Shown here: in pieces, positions 1-5,020 of the stretch | How the letters are laid out: each line of letters starts with the position of its first letter | Position numbering within the stretch: the stretch's first letter is position 1 | Origin: Thiomargarita sp. | GTDB lineage: Bacteria; Pseudomonadota; Gammaproteobacteria; Beggiatoales; Beggiatoaceae | NCBI GenBank assembly: GCA_030618965.1 | Contig: JAUXCJ010000151.1 | Location: forward strand, 1 to 5,020 | Direction of reading: 5' to 3' | DNA: 5,020 bases | Made by a program: the position numbers and the translations under genes | Notes under the pieces: generated by a model | Told to the model about the DNA's origin: nothing | What the model saw: only the letters and a program-made list of their open reading frames with translations | The model's database searches: none

Positions 1-7
1 AGCTCTG

Positions 8-93
8 AAAAAATGTAGGGTGGGTAGAGCGATAGCGAAACCCACCAAATCTCTTAAAATGGTGGGTTTCGCTGTCGCTCTACCCACCCTACA
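8..93 (-). terminator. Probable intrinsic terminator of the VIT/vWA lipoprotein gene
   Basis: Read on the minus strand, the stop codon at 128-130 is followed after 34 nt by the hairpin 93-14 and then directly by six T residues (complement of the A run at 8-13). A GC-containing stem followed by a U tract is the form of a Rho-independent terminator. The stem (33 bp) is much longer than a normal terminator, which fits a mobile palindrome that has been taken over for this role. On the plus strand the hairpin is followed only by ATTGTCTTTT, a poorer U tract, so termination there would be weaker. Confidence 0.6.
14..93. repeat. REPIN-like long inverted repeat (two inverted REP-type units)
   Basis: The arms at 14-46 and 61-93 are 33 nt each and complementary except at 33/74, which still forms a G-U pair in RNA transcribed from the plus strand. 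They are separated by 14 nt (47-60), and one further A-T pair (47/60) can close the loop. Each arm is itself a small hairpin unit: GGTGGGT at 19-25 can pair with ACCCACC at 40-46, and the same holds for the right arm. The structure is therefore two head-to-head copies of a short palindromic unit, as in REPIN/MITE-like elements. No clear target-site duplication is visible at the edges (AAA on the left, ATT on the right). From memory, similar GGTGGGT...ACCCACC palindromes are dispersed in many genomes, including Thiotrichales; copy number here cannot be judged from one window. The structure is certain, the family assignment is inference. Confidence 0.85.
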
Positions 94-127
94 ATTGTCT
101 TTTAGGAAATCCAGTGCGTAACATCAG

Positions 128-3121
128 TTATTTAGCCACTTTAATCGTCAAAATATCATGCATTTCCTTCCCATAACGCAAAGTCACAGTCTTGTGCAAG
201 ATGCGCTCCTGCTCTGTTCCCCAGTTTTGGATAATCGTCGCGGATACCTTGGTGCGGGTACTGGCGCGATTGGCATCGGAGGCAAAATATTTAGCTTTGA
301 TGCGATAAATCCCTGGCTTGGCATTGGGCAAGGTGTACATTTCTGGTCCATAACCTTGGGTGACATCTTGGCTTAGATGTCCACCGATCTTCGTATCAGG
401 GTGTTTATAAAAACACTCTTCGCCACTCGGCTCGATAACGTGCATATCTACATCCGTACCATCTGTATTCCAACTCAAAGCGATCAAAAGATCTAATTTG
501 CCTGGATCAAAAGCTTTTTGCACCGAATCTAAGCGCATTGTGGCATAATCCAAGGCACTGCTTGTTAGTTCTCCTGAGACGATACGCCGCAAAAAACGCA
601 AATAATCAATGCCATGAATGCGCTGGAAATCGCCAAAACGTGGATTCCATTGTCCGCTCAGCCCCAGCTCATAATAAACTAAGGCGAGATCAACTTGTCC
701 CATTTTTTCCAATACTTGTGCCATTGCTCGATAAGTATGGGGTTCAAAGGGGCGAGTATTGGCGACTCGGCGAAACAGGTGATAAGCCTGCCCTTTCAAT
801 CCCCATTCGATGGCAGAAAAAGCGACATCTCGCGCCAGTACGCCATCACCCGGATTATTTTCCACCAAAGAACTGAGAGCACGTAAGGCATCCTCTGGAC
901 GGTAAGCATTCAGACGTCGCTGGGCTTCTTCGGTAAAGCTATCATAATCTAGTTTTTTAGTCTTCAGTTGTGTCCGTACACTGGCTGGAATATCATCCCA
1001 AATATTTGATTTAGAATGCAATAATTTAGCCTTCACTACAAACGCTTTTTTTGGCATCTGTTCCAAAACGATCTTAAAGGCGGCAGGTAGGCTTAAATTA
1101 AGGTTCGGCATTTTTTCAAGCTTTGCTAACCAAGCCAAAAAGGTGGCTTTAGGATCACCCAGGGTTTCGCCAATTTCCTTTAAAATTTTGGCAACTGCTA
1201 CATTCACAAGCTTGCTTTTAACCACAAAAGCATCCTCTTCTGGTTTTATGTTAAAGCGTAGATAATCTTCCTCCGTTTCTAGCATTAACAAGGAACAGGT
1301 TTGCCCGGTGATGCGAAAATGAGTGGCGTATGCTTTGCTCATGGTTTCAGTAGCTGTGGCGAAGGTTTCTAACTGTCCTACTGCTATTTGCCCATAGAGC
1401 CGAGGCGTGAGTGCAGAAGTGAGTGGGGCTGATAGCCGAATTTCTAACTTTTTTTGTTGCTCGTTTTGTACCAGATTTAAGATAACACGGGAACTTGCCG
1501 TAGCCTTGCCTCTGCCAACCAGTTGTAAAACTTGACCAGGAAATACATTGCGCGGACGACCCGCAAGCAATAAATCGCTATTGTTGGGAATGCCTTCAAC
1601 TTGAATACTGCTCAAACGCCAAGGGCGGGAGCGATGCGCGATGGAAGCCTTGTTGATTTCGGCTTCTCCCACTACGGAAAAAACCGCGCCTCCACTTTCC
1701 CTGCTTAAATGATTCAAAATCCGAGTATCGGTGCCATCAAGGCCGGTATTATAGGCAAACAAGGTATGAGAGCTTAGGCTTTGCGAGAGCGCGTAAAGAT
1801 TGTCCTCGCCCCAAGTGATGCCGCCATCACTTAATAAAAAGATGTCCCAATCTCTCTGTTTAGCCAGCCAAGACGGTTGACTGGCTTCATTCAGGGCAGC
1901 TTTTAAATCGGTAGCCCCTTCTAAGGACAGTTGTTGGGCAAAATCCAGTAAGGCTTGTACATTTTTGGGGGTATTAGCGATAAATCTTTCTTGCCACCAA
2001 AATTGTTCAATATTAAAAAAAACGACCGCAAATGTTTTAAGCGCGTCGCGGTTGTTATTTAGAGTCGCCTGGAGCAATTTTAGCCACACATTAAAGCGAT
2101 CAGGATTGGAACTCAGGGAGACATCCACCAAAAAAACGCCCGTTTTGCTGTTGTGACTTGCTTGAGCGGGTAATTGTGCTCGAAAGCGGGTAGCGAAATA
2201 GTCGCCCGTTTTGGGATCATGCCCACTGAGTAAGACTGCACCCGTTTTTTTGATCCTGACGCTGATCTGGGCAGATTCAAAGCGTTGGTGATAAGTGTTT
2301 TCGGTTGTGTTAAAAACAAAGCTTTTTTGATCATCTACGACAATTTCCACCCCTGGCGGCTGTGTGATGGTCAAATCGGTAACCCGTTGAGGAATATCCG
2401 TGGGTAAATCAAGACGATATTCTAAATCATCGCCCAGTGCCAGCAAGTCGAGATCATAAGCAATCACAATGCGGTGCCACTTTTTAGGATTTAGGGGAAA
2501 AACACGCGCTGAAAAAATACCAGCCCCTGACCATTCCATTATGGCAGGATCAACGCGGCGGCGGACCGTTTCTCGATAGGCAAAAGCGGCCTTTTCTTTG
2601 GGAACCATACGCGCTTCTTTGGGTTGTTGCCAAGAATTTTCCCGGCTTTTCATAATATCAAGCGGCTCTGTTCCCATTTTTTCGACTTGTTGTTGATCAA
2701 AAAAAACGGGTTTATCCAAGCTCTGGCTTTCGCCAAAGGCAAAGAAATAGGGATTAGCACCATTAGGCAGACGGAGTTTGAAAGTGCCTTCAAACATCCG
2801 CTCGTGATCGTTAAAAAAGTAGTGATCCAACACCACCCTAGCGCGGAATCCGTTAATGGTGACTTTAGCTTGCATCCCTTTGAGTGCCAAACTTTCATTT
2901 TCTCCGATCATGAGGCGAGAAGTATTGGGGGTGACTTGGGAACGTTTCCAACTGGCGATGGGTTTGGCTGGTTTTTCCTTTTTAGCCTCAATAACATTGG
3001 ATTCTAGCGATTGAGGAGCCATATCGCTGCTGCAATTACTCAGGCTCAAGACAGCGATGACCATTGAAAAGAGTGTTGCGATAATACGCCTTATTTTAGT
3101 GTTGACTAAACTGTTATTCAT
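128..3121 (-). CDS. Predicted lipoprotein with VIT, vWA, TPR-like and DUF2135 domains
   Basis: The 997-residue protein starts with a charged n-region (K9, R11, R12), a hydrophobic stretch at 13-28 and a cysteine at C30 in the context LSLSNC. This is a lipobox with an unusual Asn at -1; Ser at +2 would favour the outer membrane. Residues about 64-225 match a VIT (vault/inter-alpha-trypsin) domain, including DPAIMEW at 191-197 and ARVFPL at 205-210. Residues about 327-480 are a vWA domain with an intact metal site: DVSLS at 333-337, T404 and SDGG with D432. LLMLETEEDYLRF at 611-623 is a motif I associate with VIT-vWA proteins. Residues about 725-860 are helical and TPR-like. DUF2135 occupies about 877-995, with WNTDGTDVDMHV near 885-895 and SQDVTQGYGPE at 917-927. 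The start is supported by GAGGA at 3129-3133, 7 nt upstream. The gene stands alone and is divergent from the arsenic genes. Role unknown; a surface or periplasmic protein-binding scaffold is the likeliest reading. Only three cysteines are present (C30, C609, C903). Confidence 0.9.
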   Translation of the reverse strand: MNNSLVNTKIRRIIATLFSMVIAVLSLSNCSSDMAPQSLESNVIEAKKEKPAKPIASWKRSQVTPNTSRLMIGENESLALKGMQAKVTINGFRARVVLDHYFFNDHERMFEGTFKLRLPNGANPYFFAFGESQSLDKPVFFDQQQVEKMGTEPLDIMKSRENSWQQPKEARMVPKEKAAFAYRETVRRRVDPAIMEWSGAGIFSARVFPLNPKKWHRIVIAYDLDLLALGDDLEYRLDLPTDIPQRVTDLTITQPPGVEIVVDDQKSFVFNTTENTYHQRFESAQISVRIKKTGAVLLSGHDPKTGDYFATRFRAQLPAQASHNSKTGVFLVDVSLSSNPDRFNVWLKLLQATLNNNRDALKTFAVVFFNIEQFWWQERFIANTPKNVQALLDFAQQLSLEGATDLKAALNEASQPSWLAKQRDWDIFLLSDGGITWGEDNLYALSQSLSSHTLFAYNTGLDGTDTRILNHLSRESGGAVFSVVGEAEINKASIAHRSRPWRLSSIQVEGIPNNSDLLLAGRPRNVFPGQVLQLVGRGKATASSRVILNLVQNEQQKKLEIRLSAPLTSALTPRLYGQIAVGQLETFATATETMSKAYATHFRITGQTCSLLMLETEEDYLRFNIKPEEDAFVVKSKLVNVAVAKILKEIGETLGDPKATFLAWLAKLEKMPNLNLSLPAAFKIVLEQMPKKAFVVKAKLLHSKSNIWDDIPASVRTQLKTKKLDYDSFTEEAQRRLNAYRPEDALRALSSLVENNPGDGVLARDVAFSAIEWGLKGQAYHLFRRVANTRPFEPHTYRAMAQVLEKMGQVDLALVYYELGLSGQWNPRFGDFQRIHGIDYLRFLRRIVSGELTSSALDYATMRLDSVQKAFDPGKLDLLIALSWNTDGTDVDMHVIEPSGEECFYKHPDTKIGGHLSQDVTQGYGPEMYTLPNAKPGIYRIKAKYFASDANRASTRTKVSATIIQNWGTEQERILHKTVTLRYGKEMHDILTIKVAK

Positions 3122-3128
3122 AATTTAA

Positions 3129-3133
3129 TCCTC
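3129..3133 (-). promoter_or_regulatory. Shine-Dalgarno site of the lipoprotein gene
   Basis: The minus strand reads GAGGA, then 7 nt, then ATG at 3121-3119. It is the only strong ribosome binding site in the intergenic region and fixes the start ahead of the signal peptide. Confidence 0.7.
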
Positions 3134-3229
3134 GTACAGTTTGAAAATAAAGAAACCTAAACCTTTGTTCATTTAAAAGTATTTTAACTTTTCTAAAAAT
3201 ATTAAGAGTATTAGGAATTTACTTTGTGT

Positions 3230-3235
3230 TAATAT
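3230..3235 (+). promoter_or_regulatory. Possible -10 element of the small Cys-rich gene
   Basis: TAATAT lies six bases before the ATG at 3242, so transcription from it would start at or next to the start codon and give a leaderless mRNA. This fits the lack of a Shine-Dalgarno sequence close to the ATG (the nearest, AGGAA at 3213-3217, is about 24 nt away). No convincing -35 box is seen 16-18 bp upstream, and the whole region is AT-rich, so a chance match is quite possible. Confidence 0.25.
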
Positions 3236-3241
3236 TTTCCT

Positions 3242-3373
3242 ATGAAAATACAATTAAAATCAGTCATTACTTGTCCAGAATGTGGGTTCTCTAAAGAAGA
3301 ACTAATGCTGACTAATGCCTGTCAATGGTTTTATGAATGTACCAATTGTGGCTTGTCCGCCGATCCAAAGTAA
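3242..3373 (+). CDS. Small Cys-rich protein, truncated GDCCVxC-family-like
   Basis: This ORF encodes 43 residues with CPEC at 11-14, C27, and CTNC at 33-36, in the pattern CPEC...ACQWFYECTNCG. I recognise this as the N-terminal part of the small 'GDCCVxC domain-containing' family, whose members are about 60-70 residues, read roughly TCPxCG...ACxxFYECxxCG...RPKxGDCCVxC, and are often found near mercury or other metal genes. The paired cysteines suggest metal binding, probably zinc-ribbon-like; the function of the family is not known to me. The ORF ends at ADPK, exactly where the signature should follow. One base out of frame, codons at 3378-3395 read S-C-C-N-H-stop, possibly a relic of it. ATG at 3242 is the only start, because an in-frame TAA lies at 3230-3232; no good ribosome site precedes it. 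It lies 72 bp upstream of arsR on the same strand. It is either a short functional variant or a decaying gene. Confidence 0.6.
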   Translation: MKIQLKSVITCPECGFSKEELMLTNACQWFYECTNCGLSADPK

Positions 3374-3391
3374 CTCAAGTTGTTGTAATCA

Positions 3392-3420
3392 TTGATAATG
3401 GCTAATTAACAAAATATATA
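3392..3420 (+). promoter_or_regulatory. Candidate promoter of arsR
   Basis: TTGATA at 3392-3397 matches five of six bases of the sigma-70 -35 consensus. After 17 bp comes TATATA at 3415-3420 (an alternative -10, TATATT at 3417-3422, has 19-bp spacing). Transcription would begin near 3427, giving a leader of about 20 nt before the arsR ATG at 3446. The -10 overlaps a palindrome (3412-3423), consistent with autorepression. Confidence 0.45.
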
Positions 3421-3423
3421 TTT
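3412..3423. promoter_or_regulatory. Possible ArsR operator at the arsR promoter
   Basis: AAATATATATTT is a perfect 12-bp palindrome covering the proposed -10 box of arsR. ArsR-family repressors typically bind AT-rich dyads overlapping the promoter of their own gene. In an AT-rich intergenic region a palindrome of this composition may arise by chance, so the support comes mainly from its position and from the similar ATATAT-containing dyad in front of acr3. Confidence 0.35.
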
Positions 3424-3445
3424 ACGCGAATACCGGTGTCTAAAA

Positions 3446-3799
3446 ATGTCTCCAGAAAACTTTTTTCGTGCTTTAGCTGATGAAACTCGCTTACGTTGTG
3501 TTGTTTTGATACAACAACAAGGTGAACTCTGTGTCTGTGAATTGAATTACGCGCTCAACTTGGCGCAACCTAAAATTTCTCGACACTTAGCCACTTTGAA
3601 AGCAGCCAAGATACTTCAAGATCGACGCGAAGGTCTCTGGATTTTTTACAACTTACATCCTGAGCTACCAGCTTGGTTTAAACAGGTTTTACAAGAAACC
3701 GTGGCAGGTATTCAAGAACTCTCGCCTTTTTGCACGGATAAAAAAAATCTCGCCTTGATGCCCAATCGCCCCACCAACACACGTTGTGTGCTGTACTGA
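3446..3799 (+). CDS. arsR: ArsR-family arsenite-responsive transcriptional repressor
   Basis: The 117-residue protein is a full-length ArsR/SmtB winged-helix repressor. ALADETRLR at 9-17 is the typical first helix, GELCVCEL at 26-33 is the As(III)/Sb(III) sensing segment, QPKISRHLATLKAAKIL at 41-57 is the helix-turn-helix with the recognition helix, and DRREGLWIFYNLHPELP at 59-75 is the beta wing. C29 and C31 correspond to the first two of the three classical sensing cysteines of E. coli ArsR (CVCxxC); the third position is N34. C18, C96 and C114 are additional, and the tail MPNRPTNTRC resembles other proteobacterial ArsR proteins with a C-terminal cysteine. An A8 tract late in the gene does not disturb the frame, since the expected tail follows it. 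ATG at 3446 has only a weak ribosome site (GGTG at 3435-3438). The protein is expected to repress its own gene and the downstream pump gene and to release DNA on binding arsenite or antimonite. Confidence 0.92.
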   Translation: MSPENFFRALADETRLRCVVLIQQQGELCVCELNYALNLAQPKISRHLATLKAAKILQDRREGLWIFYNLHPELPAWFKQVLQETVAGIQELSPFCTDKKNLALMPNRPTNTRCVLY

Positions 3800-3829
3800 A
3801 CTAAGCCAAAATTTGTTTTTGAGTAGGTC

Positions 3830-3861
3830 TTGAGTTATTATATCTGTATATCCATATATAC
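3830..3861 (+). promoter_or_regulatory. Candidate acr3 promoter with ArsR-type operator palindrome
   Basis: The 96-bp gap between arsR and acr3 contains TTGAGT at 3830-3835 (possible -35) and TATATA at 3855-3860 (possible -10, long 19-bp spacer). The dyad GTATAT-CCAT-ATATAC at 3846-3861 is a perfect 6-4-6 inverted repeat lying in the spacer and over the -10. A repressor bound there would block the promoter. Its ATATATAC half resembles the ATATAT...TACG stretch before arsR. The acr3 gene may thus have its own arsenite-inducible promoter besides read-through from arsR; the long spacer would suit a regulator-dependent or weak promoter. Other -10-like sequences (TATAAA at 3867-3872) are also present. 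Confidence 0.4.
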
Positions 3862-3882
3862 GATTATATAAAATTATAGGTC

Positions 3883-3886
3883 AAGG
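3883..3886 (+). promoter_or_regulatory. Ribosome binding site of acr3
   Basis: AAGG lies 9 nt before the ATG at 3896. It is part of a tandem AGGTCA-AGGTCA repeat at 3879-3890, so a second AGG occurs six bases further upstream. The remaining spacer is a run of A residues. Confidence 0.5.
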
Positions 3887-3895
3887 TCAAAAAAA

Positions 3896-4957
3896 ATGAG
3901 CGAACAAAAAGCGGCAGATCCATTAGGAACATTTGGACGTTATCTTAGTCTTTGGGTGGTTTTATGTATTGCCACTGGTATTAGCTTAGGCAATCTTTTT
4001 CCACAAGCCTTTGCGCTATTAAGTCATTTGGAAATTGGGCATGTCAATTTAGTTGTTGCCGTGCTGATTTGGGTGATGATTTATCCCATGATGGTGAGTG
4101 TGGATTTCAATTCTCTCAAGCATATTGGGGAACGCCCCAAAGGTTTAATTGTCACTTCTGTCACTAATTGGTTTGTTAAGCCGTTTACGATGGCGGCTTT
4201 GGGGATGTTGTTTTTTCAAATCCTGTTTGTCGATTGGGTAGAGCCACAAACCGCTAAAGAATATATTGCTGGCATGATTTTACTCGGTTCGGCTCCTTGT
4301 ACCGCAATGGTGTTTGTTTGGAGCCAATTAACTAAAGGCGATGCCACTTATACTTTGGTACAAGTATCTTTAAATGACATTATCATGATATTTGCCTACG
4401 CGCCTATCGTCGCATTTTTGCTCGGTGTCGCGGATATTGTGGTGCCGTGGGAAACTTTGTTGTTGTCTGTGGTGTTATATGTCGTTATCCCATTGATAGC
4501 TGGTTATTTTACTCGCGTTCAATTACTCAAACGGGGAAGCGAGGAACAATTAACCCAATTTACCGAAAAGCTAAAACCTTGGACAATCATTGGCTTATTA
4601 TTGACTGTCGTCTTATTATTTGGTTTTCAAGGCAAAACTATTCTTGAGCAACCTTTGGTGATTTTATTAATTGCTATTCCATTGATTATTCAAAGTTTAG
4701 GGGTTGCTTTGATCGCCTATACTTGGGCATGGTTTTGGCGAGTTCCAATTGAAATTGCTGGCCCTGTCGCCTTAATCGGTTCTTCTAATTTTTTTGAATT
4801 AGCAGTAGCGGTGGCGATTAGTTTATTTGGGCTAGAATCAGGCGCAGCATTGGCAACTGTCGTTGGCGTACTGGTAGAAGTACCCGTTATGTTGTTTATT
4901 GTGTACCTTGTGAATGGGACACGAAATTGGTTTACTTGGGAAAAAACTCCTGTTTGA
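3896..4957 (+). CDS. acr3: ACR3-family arsenite efflux permease
   Basis: The 353-residue, strongly hydrophobic protein has the family's usual length and about ten membrane segments (roughly 14-34, 48-67, 82-101, 121-143, 153-177, 183-204, 228-245, 252-275, 285-312, 316-340). It matches ACR3 (bile acid:Na+ symporter superfamily) throughout: GERPKGL near 78, VTNWFVKPF at 89-97, [13 protein letters not shown] at 131-143, [13 protein letters not shown] at 158-170, [17 protein letters not shown] at 289-305 and [12 protein letters not shown] at 322-333. C135 in the APC motif is the conserved cysteine needed for As(III) transport in studied homologues, and E328 in VEVPVM is the conserved acidic residue of the last helix; both are present. 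The protein sits in the inner membrane and extrudes arsenite, probably in exchange for protons. It lies 96 bp downstream of arsR, with its own promoter and operator candidate, and appears complete and intact. Confidence 0.96.
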   Translation: MSEQKAADPLGTFGRYLSLWVVLCIATGISLGNLFPQAFALLSHLEIGHVNLVVAVLIWVMIYPMMVSVDFNSLKHIGERPKGLIVTSVTNWFVKPFTMAALGMLFFQILFVDWVEPQTAKEYIAGMILLGSAPCTAMVFVWSQLTKGDATYTLVQVSLNDIIMIFAYAPIVAFLLGVADIVVPWETLLLSVVLYVVIPLIAGYFTRVQLLKRGSEEQLTQFTEKLKPWTIIGLLLTVVLLFGFQGKTILEQPLVILLIAIPLIIQSLGVALIAYTWAWFWRVPIEIAGPVALIGSSNFFELAVAVAISLFGLESGAALATVVGVLVEVPVMLFIVYLVNGTRNWFTWEKTPV

Positions 4958-5020
4958 GCAATTCGCAATACTTTTAAAATGAAAAATTGTCAAGTTTTTT
5001 TAGTTTCTGTCCAGCTAATA

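Noticed and set aside
158..886. Plus-strand open frames inside the lipoprotein gene (158-376, 538-876, 695-886).
   Set aside because: They are antisense to a clearly conserved domain-bearing protein (DUF2135 and TPR regions), show no recognisable family and have no ribosome sites worth noting.
2624..3007. A 127-codon plus-strand open frame opposite the VIT region.
   Set aside because: The minus-strand VIT domain and signal peptide are convincing here; the antisense product has no recognisable motif.
3122..3241. A minus-strand sigma-70 promoter for the lipoprotein gene.
   Set aside because: The region is so AT-rich that many weak -10-like boxes occur, and none has a good -35 at the right distance; no single site can be preferred.
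3378..3398. Reading TGA at 3393-3395 as selenocysteine in the shifted frame (S-C-C-N-H-U), since some GDCCVxC-family members are selenoproteins.
   Set aside because: It needs a frameshift first, TAA follows immediately, and no bacterial SECIS-like hairpin with a suitable apical loop is visible just downstream.
4717..4968. Minus-strand open frame opposite the end of acr3.
   Set aside because: It overlaps the conserved final membrane helices of ACR3, and its low-complexity Thr/Ala-rich product is typical of an antisense shadow.
4979..5020. An ATG at 4979 opens a frame (MKNCQVFLVSVQ...) that runs off the window, possibly the next gene of the arsenic operon.
   Set aside because: Only 14 codons are visible, there is no ribosome site upstream, and the residues do not match the N-termini of ArsC, ArsH or other arsenic proteins that I know.
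4958..5020. A terminator after acr3, suggested by the T7 run at 4995-5001.
   Set aside because: No GC-containing stem precedes the T run; the bases between the stop codon and the T run do not form a stable hairpin.

Overview
The window looks like a piece of an AT-leaning gammaproteobacterial chromosome. The ArsR and ACR3 proteins are of proteobacterial type, and the hairpin at the left edge resembles short palindromes that I recall being dispersed in sulfur-oxidising Thiotrichales (Beggiatoa/Thioploca/Thiothrix-like) and some other bacteria. The taxonomic placement is an inference from style and memory, not a search result.

Layout, left to right. Positions 14-93 hold a nearly perfect long inverted repeat (33-nt arms, 14-nt centre) built of two head-to-head copies of a REP-like unit. 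It lies just past the stop codon of the large minus-strand gene and is followed on that strand by six T residues, so it probably also works as that gene's terminator. Positions 128-3121 (minus) encode a 997-residue predicted lipoprotein with VIT, von Willebrand A, TPR-like and DUF2135 domains. An AT-rich 120-bp divergent intergenic region follows. On the plus strand come a 43-residue Cys-rich small protein (3242-3373), an ArsR-family repressor (3446-3799) and an ACR3-family arsenite efflux permease (3896-4957). The last 63 bases contain no supportable gene.

The right half is an arsenic-resistance module: ArsR senses As(III)/Sb(III) and controls itself and the pump, and ACR3 exports arsenite. 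Each of the two genes has an AT-rich promoter candidate with an ATATAT-containing palindrome at or next to the -10 region, which suggests that both are separately repressed by ArsR. No arsenate reductase is visible; it would have to lie beyond position 5020 or elsewhere.

The small Cys-rich protein resembles the N-terminal two thirds of the 'GDCCVxC' family of heavy-metal-associated mini-proteins, but it stops exactly before the signature. A possible degenerate remnant of the signature follows one base out of frame. This and the REPIN-like terminator are the points most worth a second look. I see no convincing entirely new system in the window.
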